Notes under the pieces: generated by a model
Databases searched by the model: none
Seen by the model: only the letters and a program-made list of their open reading frames with translations
Told to the model about the DNA's origin: nothing
Shown here: in pieces, positions 1-5,941 of the stretch
How positions within the stretch are numbered: position 1 is the stretch's first letter
Layout: every line of letters begins with the position of its first letter
From: Candidatus Melainabacteria bacterium
GTDB lineage: Bacteria; Cyanobacteriota; Vampirovibrionia; Vampirovibrionales; JAJTHC01
NCBI GenBank assembly: GCA_026389055.1
Contig: JAPLIO010000024.1
Coordinates: 1 to 8,801 of the forward strand
DNA length: 8,801 nucleotides
Direction: 5' to 3'
Translations under genes and position numbers: made by a program

Positions 1-1038
1 GGGTATGATTTACACGATGCTACGGATGCTGCGGATGTACAGCACCTGCTACGGCAAGTGTTTCAGTTTATGGAAACCTCGTTACTTCGCCCTCGGGCGG
101 GTGAAACAGACTTTGCAGACCTGAAATTAGCCATTCCCGAAGGGTTGAAAACTCGGTGTGATGTGATTGAACTGTTGCTACTCGCTTCGCAACCCACCAA
201 AAGTACGGCTAGTTTGTGGGCGTGTGCGTTTTTGAAGGTATTGCATACCTTGGTTCATATTGAAAATGCCCCTAAAATTCAATATGCCCACTTGGCTCAA
301 GATCAAATTTGTAAGCAGTTTAAAGCCCTGTTATATACGGTTGCTACCACAGGTACCCTCATGCTTGGCAATCCCAATGGGGCATCTCAAAAGCAGTTAA
401 AACTGGTGGCGGTTGATTTTAAAACCATGAAAAGCAAAGATAGCTTGCTGATTAAACTACTTTCTAAAAAAACGAATATGATGGATGAAATTGATGATTT
501 AATTGGCTTTAGAATTGTAACGGAAACCCCTGCCGATGTGCTTTTGGCACTAGATATTTTGCAGGAAAACCAGCAGATGGTGTTTACCAATATTAACGCC
601 AACAGGTCGAGGAATTCGCTAATTCAGCTGGCAGATTTTAAACGTATTTGGGAACTTTCCGCTCATCCTACGGATATTCAAGATTTGTTGGCTACCCACA
701 TTCAAAGTTGGGATGAATTGGTGGCAAACCTGAAGCAGTTGAGCCAAACGCAACAACCGTCTATTCCCAACTTAAACTTTACGGATCATAACCCGATGAG
801 TGCGTCTGATTATCGGTCGTTGCATATTACTTGTAGGCATTTGTTGCGGTTGCGTAGGGCGGGTAGCCCGAAGGATGAGCGGGTGTTTTTCCCTTATGAA
901 TTGCAGTTTTTAGATAAGGAAACGTACCTGAAAAACCAGCAGGGTGATACGGCACACACGCAGTATAAACACAGACAATTGGTACGTAGCCGTAGGCGGG
1001 TGTTAGGGGCGTTATTGCCAAGGCATTTCCATCATTAA
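1..1038 (+). CDS. RelA/SpoT nucleotidyltransferase-fold protein, 5' end missing
   Basis: The frame is open from the first base, so the true start lies upstream; GTG at 58 and ATG at 70 are internal candidates only. Numbering from base 1, the visible 345 residues carry the skeleton of a RelA/SpoT synthetase domain. These are a lysine-rich stretch (K141-K152), an acidic IDDLIGFRIV motif at 164-173 matching the family's D-L-x-G-x-R-I strand, DYRSLH at 270-275 matching G-Y-x-S-L-H, and ELQFLD at 300-305 matching the E-x-Q strand. In known synthetases these residues bind GTP and ATP and make (p)ppGpp. The DY in place of GY and the long spacer between motifs show divergence from RelA, Rel and small alarmone synthetases. 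It may belong to an uncharacterised side family (TIGR04552-like, from memory). No HD hydrolase, TGS or ACT domain is visible. The fold is fairly secure; alarmone synthesis is not. Confidence 0.7.
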   Translation, partial: GYDLHDATDAADVQHLLRQVFQFMETSLLRPRAGETDFADLKLAIPEGLKTRCDVIELLLLASQPTKSTASLWACAFLKVLHTLVHIENAPKIQYAHLAQDQICKQFKALLYTVATTGTLMLGNPNGASQKQLKLVAVDFKTMKSKDSLLIKLLSKKTNMMDEIDDLIGFRIVTETPADVLLALDILQENQQMVFTNINANRSRNSLIQLADFKRIWELSAHPTDIQDLLATHIQSWDELVANLKQLSQTQQPSIPNLNFTDHNPMSASDYRSLHITCRHLLRLRRAGSPKDERVFFPYELQFLDKETYLKNQQGDTAHTQYKHRQLVRSRRRVLGALLPRHFHH

Positions 1039-1065
1039 TGGGCAAGAGGCTACCCATTCTTTTTT
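1037..1065 (+). terminator. Intrinsic terminator of the RelA/SpoT-like gene
   Basis: A perfect 6-bp stem (AATGGG at 1037-1042 with CCCATT at 1053-1058, 10-nt loop) is followed by C and six Ts (1060-1065). The left arm overlaps the TAA stop codon. The stem is short, so efficiency is uncertain, but position and polarity fit the upstream plus-strand gene. Confidence 0.45.
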
Positions 1066-1072
1066 CTATGTA

Positions 1073-1093
1073 GAGGCGGATTGCATCCACCCC
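1073..1093 (-). other. GC-rich hairpin downstream of the secreted-protein gene
   Basis: On the minus strand, 1093-1085 pairs with 1081-1073 through nine pairs (two of them G-U) around a GCA loop, starting 9 nt after the TAA stop of the 1103-1570 gene. No U-tract follows, so it is not a standard intrinsic terminator. It may protect the 3' end of the mRNA. Confidence 0.3.
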
Positions 1094-1102
1094 TTTAGTT
1101 GG

Positions 1103-1570
1103 CTAATTTATAGCACCTTTAGGATTCGCCCAATCCTTGTTAAATGAAGCCTTACCACTTAAAGTGATGCATTGAAGTCGAAGCCCTGCTTTTTGTTCTG
1201 CCGTATATTGTGCATTAGGAAAAGAATTACCCGAACCAACAGTCCTATTAACCCAACGACTCAATCGTCCATCTAAATAAGTTAATTTGCGTTTGGCAGT
1301 GCATTTATAGACTTCTACTGGATACAATTGAGCCAATAAATCAGGCTGAGGAAACAGTGTCGAACTTTTAGGTTCTAGGGTTTCTGCACCCTGCTTAAAA
1401 ACAAACATATCTCTTGTTAATGGGTCAGCCCCCTTTACAACTAAAGGAGCAATTTCTTGCGTCGCTTTTTCTGTCGCTAACTTTTCAGCTGCTTTTGCCC
1501 CTTGAGGAAACATACCAGTAGCAACAACAGCCAAACTAGCCAAAAGCGAGAATTTAGGTATAGTCTTCAT
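1103..1570 (-). CDS. Small secreted protein of unknown function
   Basis: This encodes 155 residues with a Sec-type signal peptide: basic MKTIPK start, hydrophobic core at about 8-22 and an A-K-A cleavage site, giving a mature protein from about residue 28. The mature part is about 127 residues, polar and basic, with two cysteines (C90, C134) that could form one disulfide after export. A YLDGRLSRWVNRT stretch (98-110) looks like an ordered core. I recognise no family and propose no function. A weak purine-rich ribosome site (GAAAG) lies about 10 nt upstream of the ATG. The gene has its own promoter immediately after rarA, so it is probably a separate transcript, with a leader of about 100 nt containing a hairpin. 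The signal peptide makes the reading frame credible. Confidence 0.7.
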   Translation of the reverse strand: MKTIPKFSLLASLAVVATGMFPQGAKAAEKLATEKATQEIAPLVVKGADPLTRDMFVFKQGAETLEPKSSTLFPQPDLLAQLYPVEVYKCTAKRKLTYLDGRLSRWVNRTVGSGNSFPNAQYTAEQKAGLRLQCITLSGKASFNKDWANPKGAIN

Positions 1571-1628
1571 AAAAAATCACTTTCTGCTCATCTGTAAAAA
1601 AAGAAGATCGAGTAGATTAAACCGTAAC

Positions 1629-1667
1629 AAAAAAAATAACCAAATAATCTTTGTCCTTAGATTATTT
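1629..1667 (-). terminator. Hairpin plus U8 tract: rarA terminator or leader attenuator
   Basis: On the minus strand a perfect 9-bp AT-rich stem (1667-1659 with 1650-1642, 8-nt loop) is followed by GGTTA and eight Ts (1636-1629). It could terminate transcription arriving from rarA. It also sits just downstream of the predicted start (about 1671) of the secreted-protein transcript, so it could act as a 5' stabilising hairpin or an attenuator for that gene. The 5-nt gap before the U-tract weakens the plain-terminator reading. Confidence 0.45.
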
Positions 1668-1677
1668 TGTTCACTAT

Positions 1678-1706
1678 ATTTTAGTTCAACCTGCTTTTTG
1701 AGTCAA
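1678..1706 (-). promoter_or_regulatory. Sigma70-type promoter for the secreted-protein gene
   Basis: Reading the minus strand, a -35 box TTGACT (1706-1701) and a -10 box TAAAAT (1683-1678) are separated by exactly 17 bp. This is close to consensus and is the best canonical promoter in the window. It starts 11 bp after the rarA stop codon and points at the 1103-1570 gene, with transcription expected to begin near 1671. Confidence 0.65.
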
Positions 1707-1717
1707 GCGACACTTTA

Positions 1718-3004
1718 TTATGTTAAGTATTTTTTACCAATCAACGCTTCGGGCATAAAGGTCTGTGGCACATCAGGGGCATCGTGCGAATAAACATACC
1801 CCACGCCATGCCCCAACGGTTTCGCCCCCGAATAATGCCCATCTCGCAAATGGAGTGGTACAGGAAAGGCTTTACCACCCGTGGTAACATCCGCTAACGC
1901 CTCATCTAACGCCATATAAGCCGCATTGCTTTTTGGGGCTTTCGCTACATACGCCGTAACCATCGCCAACGGAATGCGGGCTTCAGGCAAGCCCAGTTGT
2001 TCCACGGCTTGCATGGCGTGCGAAGCCAATACAAAGGCTTGAGGGTCTGCCAACCCCACATCTTCCGCCGAACAAACCAACAACCGCCGTGCAATAAACC
2101 GAGGGTCTTCACCGCCTGCTATCATTTTCGCCAGCCAGTAGAGTGCCGCATCCGCATCAGACCCCCGAAGGCTTTTTTGAAATGCCGAGGCGTGGTCAAA
2201 ATGGTCATCCGCCACTTTATCGTAAGATAATCTCGTTTGGTGCTGGGCTAAGGTTTGAAAGACTTCTAACGTGAGTAATATTTCCGTCCCTTTTTCTGAT
2301 TTTTCAACCCGAGGGGCTACCCAAAAACCTGCTTCTAATAACGTCAATAACGCCCTTGCATCACCATTGGCGTATTGCACCAAAAATTCTAAGGCATCTT
2401 TTTGCAGTAAACAAGTGCCTTGGTTGGCAGCATTTAATGTATGGAGCGATTTCTTCACCAGCTGACGCAAATTTTCGGTGGATAACACTTCCAGCTTAAA
2501 TAGTAAAACCCTAGAAAGTAAGGCTTTGTTGACTGAAAAATAAGGGTTTTCAGTCGTGGCACCCAATAGCACAAACGTTCCTGCTTCCACATGGGGGAGG
2601 AGGGCATCTTGCTGAGATTTGGAAAATCGGTGGATTTCGTCAAGAAATAAAACGGTGCGTTGCTGTTGGTATGCCAAGCGTTGGGTGGCCTCTTCCACGC
2701 AAGCCCGAATTTCCTTAACGCCTGCGGTAACGGCACTGAGCGAAACCCAAAAATAGCCCGATTTTTGGGATAAAAGCCGAGCCAGCGTGGTTTTCCCCAC
2801 CCCCGGTGGTCCCCATAGAATGAGGGAGCGTAATTGCCCTGAATTAGCCAGTTGCCGTAGCGGAGCGGTTTCTCCGTGTAGAAGGGATTCTTGCCCCAGT
2901 ACATCGGCTAGGGTTTTTGGGCGTAGTAAATCTGCCAGCGGTCGGGCGGTGAGGGAACAATCATCCGTGTCGGTTTGGGTTTGCTGGTAGCTGAATAAAT
3001 CCAT
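1718..3004 (-). CDS. rarA: RarA (MgsA) replication-associated recombination AAA+ ATPase
   Basis: This 428-residue protein matches RarA/MgsA (eukaryotic WRNIP1/Mgs1), a clamp-loader-like ATPase that acts at stalled replication forks with SSB. In order it shows a short N-terminus with RPLADLLRP, Walker A GPPGVGKT (65-72), Walker B LFLDEIHRF (119-127), sensor 1 GATTENP (148-154), an arginine-finger candidate R165 and sensor 2 GDAR (214-217). The C-terminal tetramerisation region follows, with HASAFQKSLRGSDADAALYW (271-290), AGGEDPRFIARRL, AEDVGLADP and the terminal HLRDGHYSGAKPLGHG block. All key residues are intact and the length is typical. The start ATG has no clear Shine-Dalgarno. It begins 24 bp after the MalG-like permease stop, so it is probably co-transcribed with the permeases. 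That pairing makes no obvious functional sense. Confidence 0.95.
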   Translation of the reverse strand: MDLFSYQQTQTDTDDCSLTARPLADLLRPKTLADVLGQESLLHGETAPLRQLANSGQLRSLILWGPPGVGKTTLARLLSQKSGYFWVSLSAVTAGVKEIRACVEEATQRLAYQQQRTVLFLDEIHRFSKSQQDALLPHVEAGTFVLLGATTENPYFSVNKALLSRVLLFKLEVLSTENLRQLVKKSLHTLNAANQGTCLLQKDALEFLVQYANGDARALLTLLEAGFWVAPRVEKSEKGTEILLTLEVFQTLAQHQTRLSYDKVADDHFDHASAFQKSLRGSDADAALYWLAKMIAGGEDPRFIARRLLVCSAEDVGLADPQAFVLASHAMQAVEQLGLPEARIPLAMVTAYVAKAPKSNAAYMALDEALADVTTGGKAFPVPLHLRDGHYSGAKPLGHGVGYVYSHDAPDVPQTFMPEALIGKKYLT

Positions 3005-3028
3005 GATGGGGTTGGTCTAACTTCTTTT

Positions 3029-3898
3029 TTATTCCTTCACCCCACCCACACTATCGGGGTTGAGGAGGGCTTTTTGCATGAAAGCAAAAAACACAAAACT
3101 GGGAATGAGGCTAATAATCGTACCCGCCGCAACCCACCGCCAATTCATAGAAAACTGGCTTTGCAACTGCACCAGCCCCAAGGGTATCGTCATATGCTCT
3201 GGGGAATTAATCAACACGCTAGGCCATAAAAATTCGCCCCATTGGGCTAAAAAACTAAAAATCACACACGTTATCAGCGTCGGTTTTAAGGCGGGCATCA
3301 CCACATGCCAAATCAACTGCAAAAAGCTAGCCCCCTCTAAAATGGCAGATTCTTCCAAGGCAACAGGCAAACTAGCCACGGCATTTTTCACATAAATAAT
3401 GCCAAACCCACTCACGCAAAACGGCAATGCCAAAGCAATATATAACGGAATAATCCCATTCGCTTCAGAAAGCCCCAACTGCAAACACAACAAGTAAAGC
3501 GGAATCATGGTTACTTGAAAGGGGACAAACATACTGGCTAGAACCAAGGCGTTCAACCAAGGTTTCCCCACAAAGTTGTAACGCCCCAAACAATACCCCA
3601 TCAGCAACGCAGAAGTTACATTGAGCGACGTTGAAATGATTGCCACAATCAAGCTATTCAACCCAAACGCCAAAAACGGGATTTTATCCCAAACGGCTTG
3701 GAAATTTTCCAGCGTAGGTTGTTGAGGTATCCACTGTGGCGGGATGGAAATTAACGCTTCTTGGTTAGATTTCAACGCCGTAGAAAGCAACCACGCAACA
3801 GGGGCAACCGCTTGAGAAACCAAAACCAAGCACCAAAATGCCAGCCAAACTTTCCGAAACAGCTGCTGCCGAGGCGTTAGAACAATCGTGGTTTGCAT
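3029..3898 (-). CDS. ABC sugar transporter permease, MalG/UgpE type (CUT1)
   Basis: This 289-residue inner-membrane permease is the second transmembrane half of a CUT1 carbohydrate importer. It has about six transmembrane segments: TM1 at about 16-40, then PPQWIPQQPTLENFQAVW (53-70), a hallmark of MalG-like proteins, NSLIVA (81-86), and VPFQVTMIPLYLL (125-137). The cytoplasmic EAA loop at 182-206 (EESAILEGAS ... MPALKP) docks on the ATPase. It ends in GGVKE, near the family's usual G-V-K-G tail. The frame is open up to 3979, but I choose ATG at 3898. It has a strong GGAGG 8 nt upstream and lies 1 bp past the stop of the upstream permease, whereas a start at 3979 would add 27 residues unlike this family. 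The substrate cannot be read from the sequence; sugar or glycerol-phosphate is the family expectation. Confidence 0.9.
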   Translation of the reverse strand: MQTTIVLTPRQQLFRKVWLAFWCLVLVSQAVAPVAWLLSTALKSNQEALISIPPQWIPQQPTLENFQAVWDKIPFLAFGLNSLIVAIISTSLNVTSALLMGYCLGRYNFVGKPWLNALVLASMFVPFQVTMIPLYLLCLQLGLSEANGIIPLYIALALPFCVSGFGIIYVKNAVASLPVALEESAILEGASFLQLIWHVVMPALKPTLITCVIFSFLAQWGEFLWPSVLINSPEHMTIPLGLVQLQSQFSMNWRWVAAGTIISLIPSFVFFAFMQKALLNPDSVGGVKE

Positions 3899-3899
3899 A

Positions 3900-4874
3900 T
3901 TAATTGCCTCCACTGGTTTGCTTGAAGTCATTTCGGGATAGTTGATATTTAACCGTTTCTTGCACCACCATGACACCAATAATTAGCCCTGCAAATAACA
4001 AACCCGCCGCACACGCCGTACCTAAATTTAGCCATCCAAAGGCTTGGTCATAAATAAAGAAGACCAACGTTTCACTATTATGCAAAGGGCCCCCTTTGGT
4101 TAGCACATAAATTTCGCTAAACAACTTGAGCGTTGCTAAGCTGGAAACCGTGGCAACCAAAACCATCGTGGGGCGAAGTTGGGGTAGGGTAATGTGCCAA
4201 AATTGTTGCCACGCCGTAGCCCCCTCTATACTGGCAGCTTCGTACCAATCGGGCGAAAGCGTTTGTAACCGCCCCACATACATCATCATGTAGTAGCCCA
4301 AGGCTTTCCAAACAATGACGCAAGCAATAGAACCTAACACAAAGTTGGGGTCAGTCAGCCACGCAACGGGTTTACCGCCAAAGGCTTGAATCAGCCCATT
4401 TAATAGCCCGTCTTCTTGTAGTACCCACTTCCAAATGGTGGCGGAAACCACCATGGAAATCATCACAGGGGAATAGGCAAATAGCCGAACGAACGTACTG
4501 CCTTTGAACGGTTGCACCACAACGGATGCCATCCCCAGTGGAAGAATCATCACGGAAGGGATAATGACGAGCCCGAGCAAAAAAGTTTGAAGCAAGCATT
4601 TTAGAAACGCCCCATTTTGAAAGAGGGCTTGATAGTTGGCTAGCCCTACAAAAACGGGGTGATACAGGTCGTTTTCAAAGGTGAACAAGCTAAAAACGAA
4701 TGAGGCTAAAGCGGGAATAAGGAAAACAAGCACTAACACCAACGTTGGTAAGCCAAGCAGGCTCCAGATGGTTTTACTGGAAGCCAGTGTGGATGCTTTG
4801 GCGGTATTGGCGGTGGCTGGGGCGATAAACAACAGGGTTAAGCTTTCTAAATAAAACAAGTGATATTCTTTCAT
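3900..4874 (-). CDS. ABC sugar transporter permease, MalF/UgpA type (CUT1)
   Basis: This 324-residue integral membrane permease is the first transmembrane half of the same importer. Features are TM1 at about 38-62 (LGLPTLVLVLVFLIPALASF), the periplasmic FVGLANYQALFQN segment (75-87) typical of MalF/UgpA-like proteins, and a membrane core. The EAA loop at 211-235 (YEAASIEGATAWQQFWHITL, then PQLRP) is followed by the LTKGGP motif (258-263) usual in this subfamily. About 35 residues precede TM1, including a hydrophobic stretch (SLTLLFIAPA). This is longer than expected, but I see no better downstream ATG. It is the first gene of the minus-strand unit that continues with the MalG-like permease and rarA. 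A -10-like TACAAT (4911-4906) lies about 30 nt upstream but lacks a good -35. The binding protein and ATPase must be encoded elsewhere. Confidence 0.9.
   Translation of the reverse strand: MKEYHLFYLESLTLLFIAPATANTAKASTLASSKTIWSLLGLPTLVLVLVFLIPALASFVFSLFTFENDLYHPVFVGLANYQALFQNGAFLKCLLQTFLLGLVIIPSVMILPLGMASVVVQPFKGSTFVRLFAYSPVMISMVVSATIWKWVLQEDGLLNGLIQAFGGKPVAWLTDPNFVLGSIACVIVWKALGYYMMMYVGRLQTLSPDWYEAASIEGATAWQQFWHITLPQLRPTMVLVATVSSLATLKLFSEIYVLTKGGPLHNSETLVFFIYDQAFGWLNLGTACAAGLLFAGLIIGVMVVQETVKYQLSRNDFKQTSGGN
3907..3911 (-). promoter_or_regulatory. Shine-Dalgarno GGAGG deciding the MalG-like start
   Basis: GGAGG on the minus strand lies 8 nt before ATG 3898-3896 and inside the last codons of the upstream permease. 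This indicates tight translational coupling and rules against the longer start at 3979. Confidence 0.75.
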
Positions 4875-4986
4875 TGTACCTAAAATGTTAGGAAGAATAA
4901 ATCAGATTGTAGATTTTTCCTTCTGCACCCGATAAAACAGAAGATACGATAGACCCATTTCCAAGAAATCAGGAGCCTACACACCC
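4875..4986. other. Divergent spacer with a short inverted repeat
   Basis: This 112-bp spacer separates the divergent permease and TM2-protein starts and should hold both promoters, but neither is strong. It contains an inverted repeat CTTCTG-N12-CAGAAG (4920-4925/4938-4943), TACGAT (4945-4950) as a possible plus-strand -10, and TACAAT on the minus strand (4911-4906). The inverted repeat could be an operator for the sugar genes; this is an inference from position alone. Confidence 0.3.
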
Positions 4987-5337
4987 ATGAAGAGACGCTC
5001 TTTTACAAAAGCTTCATCCGATGAGAAAAAACAGACGCTAGCCCTGCTTAGCAGATTATCTAAACGAGAAGTTCGGGCTTACGATGGGTTGGTGGATAGA
5101 CACCTAAAATCTGTTGTAGAAGCCCTACTGCTGTGCTTGGCTTGTGGTGCCTTTGGTGGGCATCGGTTTTACCTTAATCAGCCGAAATGGGGATGGAGCT
5201 ATTTGCTACTGAGCTGGACGCTTTTTCCGCTTTGTTTAGCGATGGTGGACTTCTTCTTTTTATTAAGTGATGTTGAAGGGTATAACTTACAGGTTAAATG
5301 TCAAGCACTAAGAAAAATAAAGGCATCAGTAGCATAA
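4987..5337 (+). CDS. TM2-domain membrane protein
   Basis: This 116-residue protein has a basic, soluble N-terminus (1-40) followed by a TM2 domain. The first helix is at about 43-57, leading into the signature GAFGGHRFYL (54-63) and GWSY (69-72). The second helix at about 72-94 carries MVDFFFLL and ends in the conserved VEGYN (96-100). The family (Pfam TM2) is widespread in bacteria and is an inner-membrane helical hairpin of mostly unknown role. The ribosome site AGGAG (4971-4975) lies 11 nt before the ATG. The gene diverges from the sugar permease unit and is followed by a long gene-poor stretch, so it is probably monocistronic. No partner is evident. Confidence 0.85.
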   Translation: MKRRSFTKASSDEKKQTLALLSRLSKREVRAYDGLVDRHLKSVVEALLLCLACGAFGGHRFYLNQPKWGWSYLLLSWTLFPLCLAMVDFFFLLSDVEGYNLQVKCQALRKIKASVA

Positions 5338-5389
5338 AGATAGTAAACGGTTGATGGTTGTTTCAGCTTGAACAGTCAAAAACATTCAA

Positions 5390-5410
5390 CTTTAGGTGTA
5401 CTTTAGGTGT
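5390..5410. repeat. Tandem 11-nt repeat CTTTAGGTGT(A/T)
   Basis: CTTTAGGTGT occurs at 5390-5399 and again at 5401-5410, an exact 11-bp period of about one helical turn. It is flanked by ATTCAA (5384-5389) and TTGAAT (5411-5416) as inverted arms. This arrangement resembles a paired regulator site ahead of the structured non-coding block, but no regulator is identified. Confidence 0.5.
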
Positions 5411-5442
5411 TTGAATAGGGCTACAATCTTATCTAACAACTT

Positions 5443-5461
5443 ACACCCATTTGAGGGGTGT
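5443..5461 (+). other. Hairpin ACACCC/GGGTGT
   Basis: A perfect 6-bp stem (5443-5448 with 5456-5461) encloses a 7-nt loop. A T6 run occurs only about 17 nt later (5479-5484), so it is not a standard terminator. It may be a weak 3' end for the TM2-gene transcript or part of the structured region that follows. Confidence 0.35.
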
Positions 5462-5532
5462 CAATTAACCTTATGTCCTTTTTTATTGAGGATTATTTGC
5501 GGTTTAATAAACAGTGTTAAAGAAAGAACTGA

Positions 5533-5558
5533 TGCCAATTCAAGTAATTGAATTGGCA
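5533..5558 (+). other. Perfect 11-bp hairpin in non-coding DNA
   Basis: TGCCAATTCAA (5533-5543) pairs completely with TTGAATTGGCA (5548-5558) around a GTAA loop. No U-tract follows on either strand, so it is not an intrinsic terminator. It is either a structural helix of a transcript or an operator palindrome. Confidence 0.55.
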
Positions 5559-5580
5559 CTGAGAGATAAACATTGCATCA

Positions 5581-5694
5581 GGGGAAACCATCTTAGTTTG
5601 CCTGAAGTCTAGCTTTTCTAATAAGCCAACCTTATGGAGTGAGGGAGCATTATTTGCGATGCCTTCATGCAGAAAAGTAAGTTTCCCCCTTTTT
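5581..5694 (+). ncRNA. Candidate structured RNA ending in a U-tract
   Basis: GGGGAAAC (5581-5588) is exactly complementary to GTTTCCCC (5681-5688), which is followed by C and five Ts (5690-5694), as at the 3' end of a small RNA. Nested inside are CTTTTCT (5613-5619) with AGAAAAG (5671-5677), ATAAG/CTTAT (5621-5625/5631-5635), and GCAT/ATGC within 5647-5662. The AAAC arm can alternatively pair with GTTT at 5596-5599, and TCAGG (5578-5582) with CCTGA (5601-5605), so two folds compete as in a riboswitch. I checked for signatures of SRP RNA, tmRNA, RNase P, T-box, and the TPP, cobalamin, SAM and c-di-GMP riboswitches and found none. The 5' end and any promoter are not identified. If it is a leader, the downstream gene is the 55-residue peptide. 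Confidence 0.35.
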
Positions 5695-5773
5695 CTTTAT
5701 CTTGTTGAGTGAATACAATAAAACCAATCCAACGTGAATAGTTAAAGTAACCTTTTTAAATTAGAGTGAGTGA

Positions 5774-5941
5774 ATGATTATGCAAGTACTAACCCCCCAT
5801 ACCGTAGCAACCCCTTATAATTTTGTGCCACCCCTTGTTGAAAGCTGGTTTGGGTTAGAGACACGCTTATTAGTTTTGTTGGTTTGTTTGGCTAGCTTAC
5901 CTGCCGTAGCAGGTTTTTGCTTGCTAGTGTTGGTTAATTAG
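5774..5941 (+). CDS. Possible 55-residue single-pass membrane peptide
   Basis: ATG at 5774 (a second ATG follows at 5780) opens a frame of 55 codons ending in TAG at 5939-5941. The N-terminal 30 residues are polar to mildly hydrophobic (PHTVATPYNFVPPLVESWFG). Residues 32-54 are almost entirely hydrophobic (LLVLLVCLASLPAVAGFCLL), a predicted transmembrane helix at the C-terminus. There is no good Shine-Dalgarno, only GAGTGAG just upstream. The final TAG overlaps the TAA of the opposing 632-residue gene. A terminator-like hairpin lies inside the frame at 5899-5918, which argues against a full-length product or makes the frame fortuitous. I recognise no family. The unbroken hydrophobic segment is the main support. 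Confidence 0.4.
   Translation: MIMQVLTPHTVATPYNFVPPLVESWFGLETRLLVLLVCLASLPAVAGFCLLVLVN
5899..5918 (+). terminator. Intrinsic terminator inside the small membrane ORF
   Basis: ACCTGC (5899-5904) pairs perfectly with GCAGGT (5909-5914) around a CGTA tetraloop and runs straight into five Ts (5914-5918). This is the cleanest plus-strand terminator in the window. It would end transcripts coming from the structured RNA region before they run into the convergent gene, but it falls 23 bp inside the reading frame at 5774-5941. Confidence 0.55.

Noticed and set aside
827..1090. Minus-strand open frame opposite the RelA/SpoT-like gene
   Set aside because: It lies antisense to recognised motifs and its translation has no domain-like character.
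2455..2904. 149-codon minus-strand frame inside rarA
   Set aside because: It is an alternate frame of the Walker A/B region of a clear RarA gene.
3899..3979. Extended N-terminus for the MalG-like permease
   Set aside because: The strong GGAGG site and the coupling to the upstream stop favour ATG 3898.
5560..5600. TPP or cobalamin riboswitch (CTGAGA and GGGGAAACC strings)
   Set aside because: Only short fragments match; the remaining conserved blocks of both aptamers are absent.
5581..5694. SRP RNA, tmRNA or RNase P RNA
   Set aside because: The conserved SRP tetraloop region, the tmRNA ends and the RNase P core strings are not present.
5702..5730. Promoter for the small ORF (TTGTTG with TACAAT)
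   Set aside because: The boxes are only 6 bp apart and no suitable -35 sits 16-18 bp before TACAAT (5714-5719).
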